From: an uncultured Porphyromonas sp.
GTDB lineage: Bacteria; Bacteroidota; Bacteroidia; Bacteroidales; Porphyromonadaceae
Length of the DNA: 64,000 bases
Assembly: GCA_900538385.1 (NCBI GenBank)
Contig: UWSO01000002.1
Coordinates: forward strand, 1 to 64,000
Direction: 5' to 3'
Of the stretch, positions 7,899-17,037 are shown one piece after another. Below the pieces are notes generated by a model. The model was not told the DNA's origin. It searched no databases and worked only from the letters and a program-made list of their open reading frames with translations. The position numbers and the translations under genes were made by a program. The number at the start of each line of letters is the position of its first letter. The first letter of the stretch is position 1.

Positions 7899-10800
7899 TT
7901 AGCGCACCACGATCTTGCCCGAAGTGTAGGCAGGCACCGAGTCACCCTGTGTCATCCGCAAGCGATAGATGTAAAGCCCCGGCAGCAAGGCACCACCCGA
8001 CTGTAGCTTAGGTTCCCATCGTATCAGAGCGGGCGTGTCGTAGCCAGAGCGAGCTACCATCTGTGGCGAGAGCGCAACGAGTGCACCACGATAGTCGTAT
8101 AGTTCGATAGTCACATCGACCTCCACGCCTGGCGCATTGTTGTACACCTCCACAATCAGTGGATCATCAGCCGTCAAGACTCCAGGACGAGCACGACTCT
8201 CGACCACTGTCGGTGCTTGACCAGCACGCACACGGAAGGCAAAGCTACGCTCCGTCACATTGTTGCACACGTCCCATACCGTAAAGGTCGCTGTGTGGTC
8301 GCCATCGGGCAACTCCGGCAGCAGGTAAAGCACCCGTCCCACACCTGCCTCCATCTCAGAGGCGGTGTAGCTGCTATTGAGGTTAAAGGTCAAGTCCTCA
8401 CGACCATCCACGACCAGCGTCATGTTGTGCCCTACGCCCGTTCCCGAAAGGTTGATCCCTGAGGCGTCAGCCAGCGTGGCAACGAAGAGTGGCGTCGAGC
8501 CGATTGGGTTCTCCATCGAAAAGTTGGGATGACCTAGGTAGAGTTCTCGTATCTCAGGCGGTATCGTATCGACTACGCTGTGTTCTCCCGCTCCAGGCTT
8601 GACACAGATCGCATGGCTCACGCCCATCGCTTCGTATGGCTCGCTACCCTTTGCATCACTGTAAGCATAGAGATTGATCTTGCCATTGCCCCCGCTATAA
8701 GGGAGGTCTTTAGGCACCACAAAGGAAAAGTCAAAGAGTCCCTCCTTTACCTCAGCGATACCCGCATAAAGCATCCCTGGGTAGTCCTCAAAAGAGGCAA
8801 TCTTCTCAGGATCCTTGTCAGGCGCATTGTCAATGTGCGTCTTGACCTGAGCCTTAGCGTCAAAGACCGTCACAAAGAGCCGGCCTGTGAAGTCTCCCTG
8901 TACGACTCCCTGGCTGCTCGCTACATAGCCACGCACCTGAACACTATCCATCGCGTGGAGCGCCACCGCCTCCCCCTCCGAGAGGTTGTCAAGCGAGACA
9001 CCCGCTAGCTCCGTGATAACCGTTTCGTAGGCTGGCATACGAAGGCGCAGAGCCGGATCACCGAGCAGGAAGAAGTTCAACTTATTTGTCGTATCTGATC
9101 TTATCAACTCATTCTTCGCATCACGCATCACAATGCCCATAGGGCGGAGGAAGCCATCCGCCTGAGGCGTAAAGAGACTCTCATGTAGCGCTCTATTCAT
9201 CTGCTCATTTGCTAGATTCATCACTACACGCGTAGTCGTGTAGAGTGCGATAGCCCCACTAGTCGGATTGAGCATAGCCGACTCCCCAGCCGAGGTCTGC
9301 GGGTGGTCGTAGTTGGTAAAGTCACAGGTCGCCGTGATCCACACCGGCAGGTGGGGATAGTCAAAGCGCACAATATCCGCCTGCGTCAAAATCTGCTCAT
9401 CGCTCCACGCTGCGGGCCCCCCGTGTCCAGTATAGTCTAGGAGGAGTAGTCCCTTCTGTAGCTCGTCCATCAGTTTGCGGCGCGCCTCTGGGACCGAAGT
9501 ACGCCCGCCCACATTCTTGTGCGCATAAGCATCCATATAGACTTTAGAGACCATCAGCTCAGGCTGTAGTCGCTCCATAAGCTGAGCGATACGATCAGCT
9601 TCCCAGAGATGCGAGTATCCATCCATATTATCCGCTACATAGCAAGCCCGTGTGCGCCATACTCCTGGCACCTGCTCGCTATCGTAGCGGATTATTTTAT
9701 CCACTACCGCCTCAGCCTCTCCCAGAGTCCGTACAGGCAGACGACCGATCCCCACCGAGAGCGTCTGCGCTCCGATACCGACACCACGCTGCCCCTCCGA
9801 GAGGAGACCAAAGTAGTCATCCGTCGAGTAACTGTAAATGTTGGTCGAGTTATCTCCTTGATAAGTCAGCAAGAACTCCGTCAGCTGAAAGTCCCGTGCG
9901 CTCCAGTCTTGCGACACCTTACGATTGTCGTAGGCGCCATCGCCCATTAGGAGCAGCAGCGGGTGGTAGCTCCCTGCGCCATGCTTCGCCTCGTAGCGCT
10001 GCTTATAGTTCCACAGCATCAAGCGATAAGCCGTTGCATCGGGCGTACCGCCATTATACTCATCAAAAAGCTCCTGCTGCGTCACCACCTGCACCCGCAG
10101 CCCCGAGTGCTCTCTGTGGTAAGTGGCCAAGCGCTCCGCAGCGGGGCGCAAAGCCTCCGTCGTAATCATCAGATAGTCAGGCACCGTGTCTAGACGCACC
10201 CCACCGTGAGAAAGTGCCACCACCTGCTCCACAGGGTAAGCATCTGTCAGGGCAAAGAGCGTGTACTCCACAGGACTCCCCGCCCCATCAGTCACCGCTC
10301 CTGTAAAGGTCACAGCCTTATCGCCCGCCTCCATCGGCAGGCTCATCACACGCCCCTCAGCGGTACGACCCCATAGTTGCAAAGCGCTCGCTGCGCCACT
10401 CACCCCGATGCGATGCTGCGCCACTGCTCCAGGGGTGGCGGAGAAGTTGCGAAAGGGCAGTTGCCCCTTTCCCCCATACTCTAAGGCAACGGGTGCTACC
10501 AGTGATACATAGTCGAGGTAGGCGGGTCGTCCTGCTGGCGAAACTTGTAGTCGTACATCCACGCTCTGACTTGACGCTGGGAGAGCTGTGGCAAAGCGCT
10601 TGGCGTGATAGATTCCTGCCAGATAGGTCCTATCCGACGAACCAGCTTCACTTAGGTGGACAAAGTCCTGGAAGGTCTCGCTACCCAGTTGCACCGTCAG
10701 CTCGAGCGGTTGCTCCTCCGCTGGTAATCCCACGTAGGCCACCGTCAGCTGACCCGTGGCAGAAGGAGTGAGCGGAGCAGGAAGTGCGAGCGGGACTGAA

Positions 10801-11384
10801 AGTGGCTGTCCGCCGAGTGGCTCGCCAAAAAGTTTACGCCCCGAGGAGCGTAGCGAGTGACGATCCTGCTCATGTAGCTCATGCGCCAAGAAACTTGTCC
10901 GTACATCCGTTTCCGTAGCCTTCGGTGTTTCTTGCGACTTAATGCTCCGTGCCGGTAAATCCGTGCGATCAGTCGCTAGGTAGTACCCCTTATTGCTGTA
11001 GATGTTTTGCTGATGGCGGAAGGTCTGCTGCGACACCTCAGGGGTCCATTCGGTCATCCCCATAGCGTAAAAGTAAATCGCTTCATCAGCCACATAGACA
11101 GGGACAGGTGTTAGCTGCAAACTATTGTCTTCTAGCACCTCGCTGAGCATCGCCCCGCCTCGCCCGAAGAGACGTATTTCGGCCGGGTTCGCAATGCCCG
11201 CCTCGCGCAGTGCCGCAAAGGTAACCTTATGCACGCCCGTACGTGTCACAGAGAGGCGCGCCCAGTGTCCCTCACGGAGCGGTGTTTCGGCTGCGGACTG
11301 CGCCTCCAGCCCCAGCAGAGCGACAAACAGCGTGACCAGTAGCAGGTAGATAGGTCTGTATATATATAGGAGTCTATGTCTCAT
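7899..11384 (-). CDS. porU: PorU, type IX secretion system sortase (gingipain-like C25 family)
   Basis: PorU sits on the outer membrane, cuts the C-terminal signal from T9SS cargo and links the cargo to A-LPS. The protein is 1161 aa from the ATG at 11384, close to the P. gingivalis PorU length. A signal peptide is followed by a large beta-rich N-terminal region, then the caspase-like C25 domain with catalytic His654 (DYTGHGGP) and Cys687 (ATCDFTNYDHP), and a C-terminal part ending in a FlgD-like/gliding-type fold (GLYIYRLRM). A longer reading to 11459 runs through a -7 promoter box at 11446-11453 and is rejected. PorV and other T9SS genes are not adjacent. Confidence 0.92.
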   Translation of the reverse strand: MRHRLLYIYRPIYLLLVTLFVALLGLEAQSAAETPLREGHWARLSVTRTGVHKVTFAALREAGIANPAEIRLFGRGGAMLSEVLEDNSLQLTPVPVYVADEAIYFYAMGMTEWTPEVSQQTFRHQQNIYSNKGYYLATDRTDLPARSIKSQETPKATETDVRTSFLAHELHEQDRHSLRSSGRKLFGEPLGGQPLSVPLALPAPLTPSATGQLTVAYVGLPAEEQPLELTVQLGSETFQDFVHLSEAGSSDRTYLAGIYHAKRFATALPASSQSVDVRLQVSPAGRPAYLDYVSLVAPVALEYGGKGQLPFRNFSATPGAVAQHRIGVSGAASALQLWGRTAEGRVMSLPMEAGDKAVTFTGAVTDGAGSPVEYTLFALTDAYPVEQVVALSHGGVRLDTVPDYLMITTEALRPAAERLATYHREHSGLRVQVVTQQELFDEYNGGTPDATAYRLMLWNYKQRYEAKHGAGSYHPLLLLMGDGAYDNRKVSQDWSARDFQLTEFLLTYQGDNSTNIYSYSTDDYFGLLSEGQRGVGIGAQTLSVGIGRLPVRTLGEAEAVVDKIIRYDSEQVPGVWRTRACYVADNMDGYSHLWEADRIAQLMERLQPELMVSKVYMDAYAHKNVGGRTSVPEARRKLMDELQKGLLLLDYTGHGGPAAWSDEQILTQADIVRFDYPHLPVWITATCDFTNYDHPQTSAGESAMLNPTSGAIALYTTTRVVMNLANEQMNRALHESLFTPQADGFLRPMGIVMRDAKNELIRSDTTNKLNFFLLGDPALRLRMPAYETVITELAGVSLDNLSEGEAVALHAMDSVQVRGYVASSQGVVQGDFTGRLFVTVFDAKAQVKTHIDNAPDKDPEKIASFEDYPGMLYAGIAEVKEGLFDFSFVVPKDLPYSGGNGKINLYAYSDAKGSEPYEAMGVSHAICVKPGAGEHSVVDTIPPEIRELYLGHPNFSMENPIGSTPLFVATLADASGINLSGTGVGHNMTLVVDGREDLTFNLNSSYTASEMEAGVGRVLYLLPELPDGDHTATFTVWDVCNNVTERSFAFRVRAGQAPTVVESRARPGVLTADDPLIVEVYNNAPGVEVDVTIELYDYRGALVALSPQMVARSGYDTPALIRWEPKLQSGGALLPGLYIYRLRMTQGDSVPAYTSGKIVVR

Positions 11385-11445
11385 AAGCATTCTAATAACG
11401 TGGGTATAGCCACTTATAGTATATCCATTGCCGTGACCGACAGTG

Positions 11446-11453
11446 CAAATATA
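11446..11453 (-). promoter_or_regulatory. Putative porU promoter (-7 box)
   Basis: On the minus strand this reads TATATTTG, matching TAnnTTTG. No clear -33 TTTG is visible. It lies about 62 bp before the ATG at 11384 and inside the longest possible reading frame, which supports the shorter porU start. Confidence 0.5.
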
Positions 11454-11556
11454 CCACAATCTTCCCTTTAGTTTCCGCCCCCCTACGAAGGGCCATCCTT
11501 TCTTTATAAGGACACTTACTTACTCTCCATTCGCTCGAAAGGTTGTAGGGACCCTC

Positions 11557-11596
11557 TAAAAAACTAGTGAGGCATCTCGACTAGTCGAGATGCCCC
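11557..11596 (-). terminator. Rho-independent terminator of rplS
   Basis: Hairpin with the stem GGCATCTCGA / TCGAGATGCC at 11571-11594, followed on the minus strand by ACTAG and a run of six T. It lies 29 bp past the rplS stop codon. Confidence 0.85.
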
Positions 11597-11624
11597 ACTT
11601 TATTGGTCTGAGCTAGCGACTCTA

Positions 11625-11990
11625 TTACTTGACGCTGGCAGAGAGTGTGCGACGCTCACGGATACGAGCAGCGCGACCACGGCGATCACGTAGGTAGTAG
11701 AGCTTAGCGCGGCGTACCTTACCATGACGCTCTACGTGGATCTCCTCGATGAAGGGGCTGTTGAAGGGGAAGATACGCTCTACGCCCACACCGTCTGAGA
11801 TCTTGCGTACTGTGAAGCGACGCTGGTCGCCATGACCGCTGATGCGGATGACCGTACCGCGAAACTTCTGGATACGCTCCTTGTTACCCTCCTTAATACG
11901 GTAGTCCACGACGATCGTGTCACCGGGGGCAAACCTAGGTAGCTGCTTGCCACTCTGAAAGTCTTCTTCGACTAGCTTGATAAAGTCCAT
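11625..11990 (-). CDS. rplS: 50S ribosomal protein L19
   Basis: Large-subunit ribosomal protein at the 30S-50S interface. The 121-aa sequence has the family core: [28 protein letters not shown], then [22 protein letters not shown] and the basic C-terminus [20 protein letters not shown]. It is monocistronic: its own promoter lies about 124 bp upstream and a strong hairpin terminator follows. The usual neighbours rpsP, rimM and trmD are absent, which is common in Bacteroidetes. Confidence 0.97.
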   Translation of the reverse strand: MDFIKLVEEDFQSGKQLPRFAPGDTIVVDYRIKEGNKERIQKFRGTVIRISGHGDQRRFTVRKISDGVGVERIFPFNSPFIEEIHVERHGKVRRAKLYYLRDRRGRAARIRERRTLSASVK

Positions 11991-12113
11991 AATAATGATC
12001 TGTTACTTTTTTGATTAGCTATGAGCTAAACGCAATATACACAGGCAACTGGTGAGAGTCTTGCTTTAAGCCTAAAAAAACTCTTCCTGTCAGAGATTAC
12101 GCAAAGCTGACGA

Positions 12114-12121
12114 CAAAGGTA
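12114..12121 (-). promoter_or_regulatory. Promoter of rplS (-7 box) with long leader
   Basis: Minus strand TACCTTTG, with CTTG (3 of 4 to TTTG) at 12141-12144, spacer 19 bp. The leader to the ATG at 11990 is about 115 nt, long enough for autogenous control by a ribosomal protein, but I could not identify a defined leader structure. Confidence 0.65.
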
Positions 12122-12259
12122 CAAAAAACTTGGGAATGAACAAGTCTCAGGTCTTCCTCGATCTTAGAAAGCAATGAATGTGTGCTCCTGCACGGACTGC
12201 ACGTTGCCGATCTCTCCGCCACGTTTCGATTCTCGCTCGAGGATTGTGACTCCCTTGAG

Positions 12260-12435
12260 AATTGTGACTCCCACGGAGGAATGAAAAAATTCTTCGGACT
12301 TATCATTTGATTCCTCCGAAGTATCATTTGATTCCTCCGAAGTATCGTTTGATTCTTCCGAAGTTTTATTTCTTTCCTCCGTGGAGAATTTTCATTTCCT
12401 ATCGAGCTATTGGGAAATAGCTCCCTGGAGGTTTT
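12260..12435. repeat. Composite inverted-repeat element, copy A (three 21-bp core units)
   Basis: Arms with CCACGGAGGA on the left and TCCTCCGTGG on the right flank three tandem 21-bp units at 12301-12321, 12322-12342 and 12343-12363. Each unit begins TATCATTTGAT (or TATCGTTTGAT) and ends TCCGAAG; the first two are identical. The outer part is less regular than in copy G. It lies between the divergent-looking ends of dacB (stop at 12465) and the rplS promoter. Confidence 0.85.
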
Positions 12436-12464
12436 AGATAAACTCGTTTGGGGGGCTCGATCGG

Positions 12465-13967
12465 TTAGGAGTTAGAGGCTTTTGGTGCAGGGGGATTTGG
12501 GAAAAGAGCCTTTAGTACTTGCGTCATGGTGCGACGGGTGGTGCCCCGATGGCGCATGTCGTTGGCAAGGAGCGAGACACAGTAGGTGTGGCCGTTGTAG
12601 CTGACGTACCCAGCATAGTTTTGCACGCCTCGTATGGAGCCACTCTTGAAGTAAGCAGTGAGCTGCGATGCTGAGAGCAAGTTGCGGACAGTGCCCTCGC
12701 GGCCCACTTGAGGCAAGGAGAGGATGAATGGATCGGAGACCGGCAGCGGTAGGTGGTAAACTTGTCGCAAAGCTGCGGTCAGTGCATAAGGTGATAGCTT
12801 ACTACGGCGTGATAGCCCAGAGCCATCGTAGAGCTCCAGCTCGTCAGCCGATAGGGTGCAGGTCTCTCGCCAGTAGTTCATCTCTTGTCGCAGCGCTTCG
12901 CTTGTTGAGATGCATCCACCCTGCTGCACGGAGCCAAAGCGATTGCCGATGCTGCGGAGGAGAGCCTCAGCGTAGAGGTTGACACTGTGATAGTTGCAGG
13001 TGCGTATTAGCTCGCTCAGGTGCGGGCTTAGGTAGATGTCGAGTAGGGTAGTGAGTGTCGGAGCGGACTTGTCATAGTAGGCGACACTCTGGCAGTCTGA
13101 GAGCTCTATGCCACGTCGCTGTAGATGCTCTGCTAGCTGTAGCGATAGTGCCATAGCGGGATTGCTCAGATCGCAAGAGATGACTTGTCGCTTAGAGCTG
13201 CCACGTGCTAAGCGACCCGAGAGACGGCGTGTGGTGCGGGAGTCGCAATCTGCCGATATGGCTAATTGACTGCCACGCTTGACTAGCTGTATGTCCATCT
13301 GCCACGCATGACCGGGCGTGGAGGGGTGGAGAAAGGTGGGTGCCGTAGCCCCTTTTGCGACTTCCTGTGCGGAGATGCCGACTTGCATGATGTTGTCGCA
13401 GAGGTTGACTCCATAGACGGCAGGAGCGTAGCGTGTCCCCCAATCCTCCCGAGGCCATGCCTCTAGATAGCCCTCGTCGCAGTAGGCAGAAGCGTCGACG
13501 ACTATGCGCCCTCGTATCTGACGAATGCCTGCTTGTTGTAGAGCTAGGTAGACTTGATCGTAGAAGATCCCCTTGCGGCGTGGGTAATGCTTTGATTCGA
13601 GTGAAGGATCGCCATGCCCTACGATGATGAGGTCACCATCTAGTACGCCATCGCTTGTGATGGTGCCGCGGTAACCGATCTCTGTGGGAAATTGATAGTC
13701 GGCTCCTAAGGCTATGAGTGCCGTGGCGGAGGAGAAGATCTTGGTCACGGAGGCTGGTGTAAACCGCTCTCTGCTGCGGTAGTCAAGTAGGGGCTTAGCT
13801 TCGTCGATGCGCCACACGGAGACTCCATAGCGAGCCTCCCCACGCTGCTCGGCTCGCTGCAGTATTTGCACGGCTTGCGTGGTTTCTATGAGATCTTGTT
13901 GCGCCCACCCTGATAAAGGTAGGAGTAGTAAGAGTAAGGCATAAAGAGTCGTCAATCGTAGTCGCAT
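12465..13967 (-). CDS. dacB: D-alanyl-D-alanine carboxypeptidase/endopeptidase, PBP4 type
   Basis: A class C low-molecular-weight penicillin-binding protein (peptidase S13) of 500 aa that trims peptide stems or cross-links of peptidoglycan in the periplasm. From the chosen ATG at 13967 there is a clean signal peptide ending SGWAQ. Catalytic motifs: SVTK with Ser73 and Lys76, SVN at 328-330, and KSGS with Lys441 in the place of KTG. The large insertion between the first two motifs is typical of PBP4. An upstream in-frame ATG at 14018 would put 17 extra residues before the signal peptide and is less likely. The next upstream gene, an M23 peptidase, also acts on peptidoglycan. Confidence 0.92.
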   Translation of the reverse strand: MRLRLTTLYALLLLLLPLSGWAQQDLIETTQAVQILQRAEQRGEARYGVSVWRIDEAKPLLDYRSRERFTPASVTKIFSSATALIALGADYQFPTEIGYRGTITSDGVLDGDLIIVGHGDPSLESKHYPRRKGIFYDQVYLALQQAGIRQIRGRIVVDASAYCDEGYLEAWPREDWGTRYAPAVYGVNLCDNIMQVGISAQEVAKGATAPTFLHPSTPGHAWQMDIQLVKRGSQLAISADCDSRTTRRLSGRLARGSSKRQVISCDLSNPAMALSLQLAEHLQRRGIELSDCQSVAYYDKSAPTLTTLLDIYLSPHLSELIRTCNYHSVNLYAEALLRSIGNRFGSVQQGGCISTSEALRQEMNYWRETCTLSADELELYDGSGLSRRSKLSPYALTAALRQVYHLPLPVSDPFILSLPQVGREGTVRNLLSASQLTAYFKSGSIRGVQNYAGYVSYNGHTYCVSLLANDMRHRGTTRRTMTQVLKALFPNPPAPKASNS

Positions 13968-14123
13968 CGGTATGAATGGATCAAATGTGACGAGAGCAAA
14001 GCGCTTCCGAAGACTCACCTTGCTCTCTTATTTATTTCATGAATAATGTTTGTTGCTCTCAGAGGGGGGCGGGGTATCCGCTTTTAGATTAGCTCCTGAG
14101 AGCGTCTTGAAGCTGTGTGCTAG

Positions 14124-15170
14124 CTAATACTTTAGCGCTTGCCCTGGACGTAGTGTAGCTCGTGAGGACATGTTGTTTGCCTTGCAGAGGCGGCTTACGG
14201 AGACGCCCGTCTTCTTAGCAATGTTCGAGAGCGTGTCACCCTTCTTGACACGATATATACGAGGCGCACGCGAGGCTGAGGCACGACTCTTCTTCGCCTT
14301 TGCTTTGTACTTAGCCTCACCAGCCTTGCTCTGAGAGTTTACGTCCTCGTAAGCATAGGTCTTATATCCCCTAGGAGCAACAAAGGTGTAGTAGTCACTC
14401 TGGGGGGCGCCTACTCCAAAGTCAATGATCCTAGCGGGGTTGATATCGATGCCTAGGAAACGGGTCTCGAAGTGTAGGTGTGGTCCGGTACTACGACCTG
14501 TGCTACCGCCCTTGCCGATGACTTCGCCAGCCCGGACTATTTGTCCCTCCCGTGCAATGCAACGGCTCATGTGCCCATAGACAGTCTCTAGACCGTTGGG
14601 GTGTCTTATCACAATGTAGTTACCATAGCCACCACGCTCGTAGCCTCTGATGCGTACCTTGCCATCGAAGGCTGCTCGTACGTCATCGCCTGTGCGGAGT
14701 GCTAGGTCGATGCCCTTGTGCTCGCGACGATAGCGGGCACGGTAGCCATAATTGGAAGTAACACGCATAGTGCCTTTTAGAGGCATGACGAAGCCCGAGC
14801 AGTCGATATTATATGTAGCGGGGATACGTGGGCTACTTTTACCCGCAAAGGGGTTTACCCAGTCAGTCCACGAGTCTTCGCCATATAGATCTATTGCAGG
14901 GTATTCGAGAGCCTCTCTCTCGAGTGCGCGCTCCATCTCAGCGCTAGATATGCGTGTCTCGGCATCTTTTGCCGTCTCTATAGTGTACCCATCTGCCAGC
15001 AGATTTCTAACTGATAGGGAGTCACGTGAGGTTACAACCCTCGTAGGGGACACTAGTTTCTGTGGAGGTTGTGTGGTCTTCAGTTGGGGCGAAGGCGCTG
15101 CAGCTAGTTGGACACAGGCTACAAAAAGAAGCCCCACGAAGGCGACAAAGCTATTACTCTTACTAATCAT
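14124..15170 (-). CDS. Exported M23 metallopeptidase with C-terminal LysM domain
   Basis: A 348-aa cell-wall peptidase or divisome activator. It has a signal peptide (cleavage after VQLAAA), an M23/LytM domain around residues 125-240 with the zinc motif HKGIDL, the GHMS histidine and GPHLHFE, then a basic lysine/alanine-rich linker and one LysM domain (YRVKKGDTLSNIAKKTGVS) at the very end. All M23 ligands and the catalytic histidines appear present, so it should be active rather than an EnvC-like pseudoenzyme. The order M23 before LysM is the reverse of NlpD. It is 156 bp upstream of dacB, so they may be coexpressed. Confidence 0.92.
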   Translation of the reverse strand: MISKSNSFVAFVGLLFVACVQLAAAPSPQLKTTQPPQKLVSPTRVVTSRDSLSVRNLLADGYTIETAKDAETRISSAEMERALEREALEYPAIDLYGEDSWTDWVNPFAGKSSPRIPATYNIDCSGFVMPLKGTMRVTSNYGYRARYRREHKGIDLALRTGDDVRAAFDGKVRIRGYERGGYGNYIVIRHPNGLETVYGHMSRCIAREGQIVRAGEVIGKGGSTGRSTGPHLHFETRFLGIDINPARIIDFGVGAPQSDYYTFVAPRGYKTYAYEDVNSQSKAGEAKYKAKAKKSRASASRAPRIYRVKKGDTLSNIAKKTGVSVSRLCKANNMSSRATLRPGQALKY

Positions 15171-15453
15171 GAGTCTAGTCGATATTTAATTTGCTTCTGT
15201 CGATAGTTTGTGAATTAAAGAACTGATATACTGTAGATAGCGTCTCTTGTACCGGTTGCTTGCGGTAGGAAACAACACCTACTTTCCCGCCAAAGGTCGG
15301 AATAAATTTCGAAATAGCCAAATTTCAGTCCGATGAATTTATGCCGTTTGCCTCCGAAGAGTGACAGTAAGAGAACGAATTTGAGCGGGAATTATTGCCC
15401 CGCTAAGGCATTAGTCGACCCGCCTGGTGAAGCTTGCAGCCTAAGTCGATACT
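15171..15453. other. Intergenic region without a supported gene
   Basis: It holds no convincing reading frame. A patch at about 15296-15400 has weak traces of inverted TTTCCGAAG/CTCCGAAG-like words resembling the arms of the composite elements seen elsewhere in this window, but too eroded to call. No clear promoter for the M23 gene is visible. Confidence 0.5.
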
Positions 15454-15497
15454 AAAAAAAAGCCCCCACGTCAGCCTCTAGGACTGGTGTGGGGGCT
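15454..15497 (-). terminator. Rho-independent terminator of the C1 peptidase gene
   Basis: Stem AGCCCCCAC (minus strand) with a 19-nt loop, then eight T on the minus strand. It begins 25 bp past the stop codon of the peptidase gene. Confidence 0.9.
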
Positions 15498-15521
15498 CCT
15501 TAGTTGTCTAGCGAGGACTGA

Positions 15522-16718
15522 TTACTTCAGACCGAGCTTCTTAGCAATAGCTGCGGGGATAGCGTCACGGTGTACGACGATATTCATCGTGCGACCTGCT
15601 ACGTAGTTTCTAGATACGTACCAGATGCCCTTGTACTGACCGCTCTCACCCCAAGAGTTCTTGATCATATAGAAGATGCGACCGTTTTGGTTCTTAGCCT
15701 TACCGACCATAACCATACCGTGGTCGTCAGTGAGGGTGAAGTTGTCAAAACCCTCCTGACGGAACTCCTGTGTAGGTTCGATCTCGGGGCAGTCTGCGCG
15801 ATTGATCATACGACGGATCTCAGCAGCCTTGTCGCTATAGCTGAGACCGACCCAGCGTGCCTGGTCAGAGCCCTTCGTCTCGATAGCCTCTACGTCTGCC
15901 AGTACGCCGATACCGTCACGTGTGAAGCCAACCTCGCTGACGTCAGCACCCCAAGCGATGGGATAGCCCTTGTCGATAGCGTTGTCCATGACCTGCATGA
16001 GCTCGTCGATGGGTAGATTCCACGAGCTAGACCAGCGCCAGTTGTCCTCGATCTCGATGGGGAAGGCGGTGTAGAAGGGGTGGTGTGTGTAGCTCGTCAG
16101 TGAGACATAGTCAGAAGCCTTGATGCCGAGGCTCTCAGCAAAGCTCTTGGGCGTGTAGCGCTTGCCGTTGTAGGTAAACTGCTCGGGGAGCTCGCCTAGA
16201 TAGGTGTCTAGGACCTTGTCGTAAGCACTCTTCCACGCGGTGGAGAGACGACCGTTGTGGTTCTCAACGACAGCGTCGAGCATACCCTTGAGAACAGCCT
16301 CTAGCTCGCTGTGAGCATTCTTTTTTGTGCCGTAGTTGAGACCAGTCATAAGCTCCTCGGGAACGGCTCCATAGTTGTCAAATACGTAGAGTACGTCATA
16401 GAAAGATCCGCCCTGAGCGAGGTTGCCCTTGCCATGTAGACGCACATACTTCTCTGCCTTGTCACGATAAGTATGATTGACGACAAACATATCGGAGAGG
16501 TCTACCTCGGGACCGCCCTTGCGAAGGATCTCAGACTCGAGGAAGCCAGTCGTAGAGTAAGACCAGCAGGTACCACTGTTTGCCTGATCCTTGATAGAGG
16601 TGATGGGTAGCTGCTTGATGATGGTAAACTCGTTGCTCTCACCGTCTGTCTTGGGCGTTTGTGCCATCATGACGAGACCAGAGAGGAGTGTGAGGAGGAG
16701 TAGAGAGAATTTTCTCAT
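15522..16718 (-). CDS. Exported C1 cysteine peptidase (aminopeptidase C / bleomycin hydrolase type)
   Basis: A papain-fold peptidase of 398 aa. Gln45 and Cys51 lie in QANSGTCWS, the histidine in DDHGMVMVG and the asparagine in IKNSWGE, giving the full catalytic set in the C1B arrangement. Unlike cytoplasmic PepC or bleomycin hydrolase it starts with a signal peptide (KFSLLLLTLLSGLVMMAQ), so it is predicted to act in the periplasm or outside. There is no T9SS C-terminal signal. It likely removes N-terminal residues from peptides for nutrition. It has its own promoter (16781-16788) and terminator. Confidence 0.9.
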   Translation of the reverse strand: MRKFSLLLLTLLSGLVMMAQTPKTDGESNEFTIIKQLPITSIKDQANSGTCWSYSTTGFLESEILRKGGPEVDLSDMFVVNHTYRDKAEKYVRLHGKGNLAQGGSFYDVLYVFDNYGAVPEELMTGLNYGTKKNAHSELEAVLKGMLDAVVENHNGRLSTAWKSAYDKVLDTYLGELPEQFTYNGKRYTPKSFAESLGIKASDYVSLTSYTHHPFYTAFPIEIEDNWRWSSSWNLPIDELMQVMDNAIDKGYPIAWGADVSEVGFTRDGIGVLADVEAIETKGSDQARWVGLSYSDKAAEIRRMINRADCPEIEPTQEFRQEGFDNFTLTDDHGMVMVGKAKNQNGRIFYMIKNSWGESGQYKGIWYVSRNYVAGRTMNIVVHRDAIPAAIAKKLGLK

Positions 16719-16780
16719 AGCTTATTCCTGTTTTTATTGTTAGAAAATGAATTGTCAGTGAAGTGCCCATAAGGCCGTCA

Positions 16781-16788
16781 CAAAGATA
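16781..16788 (-). promoter_or_regulatory. Promoter of the C1 peptidase gene (-7 box)
   Basis: Minus strand TATCTTTG, matching TAnnTTTG, 63 bp before the ATG. No good -33 box is visible. Confidence 0.6.
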
Positions 16789-16834
16789 CGAATAAAAAAC
16801 TGGAGATACAGAAATCCCTGCCGACTGGCTAAAC

Positions 16835-16930
16835 GGTTCCTCTATTGGAACTGTAAAGTTCCCCCCTTGGAACCGAAAAGTTCCTGCCTTGGAACTAAAA
16901 AGTTCCAAGAGAGGATCTGTTTTTGGAACT
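16835..16930. repeat. 22-bp palindromic tandem array
   Basis: Three consecutive 22-bp units (16835-16856, 16857-16878, 16879-16900) and a degenerate fourth. Each unit holds a GTTCC...TTGGAAC dyad followed by an A-rich spacer, so every unit can fold by itself. It lies between the C1 peptidase promoter and the ffh terminator and has no protein-coding content I can support. Confidence 0.85.
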
Positions 16931-17037
16931 CGTATGTGTCTTAAGAACAGAACGATATAACGATGCGCTACTTCTCTTCTACAGAGCTGCCACGACTGCG
17001 CAGGGGAGACCTGCATGGCGAAGCGACTGCGTAAAGA

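Noticed and set aside
8217..10771. Several open frames of 80-170 codons on the + strand inside porU
   Set aside because: They overlap a full-length, recognisable protein on the other strand, have no family signature and reflect codon bias of the GC-rich gene.
11385..11459. Longer porU reading frame (25 more residues)
   Set aside because: It contains a -7 promoter box and would put 25 residues before a good signal peptide.
11991..12113. Ribosomal-protein leader motif for rplS
   Set aside because: The leader is long, but I could not fold it into a known L19 leader, so no structure is claimed.
12097..12327. 76-codon frame on the minus strand upstream of rplS
   Set aside because: It runs through repeat copy A and the rplS promoter; no protein family recognised.
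12301..12363. Tandem 21-bp repeats as a possible CRISPR array
   Set aside because: Units are adjoining without unique spacers, and no cas gene is in the window.
16639..17016. 125-codon minus-strand frame overlapping the C1 peptidase start
   Set aside because: It spans the promoter and the 22-bp array, and its composition is that of repeats.
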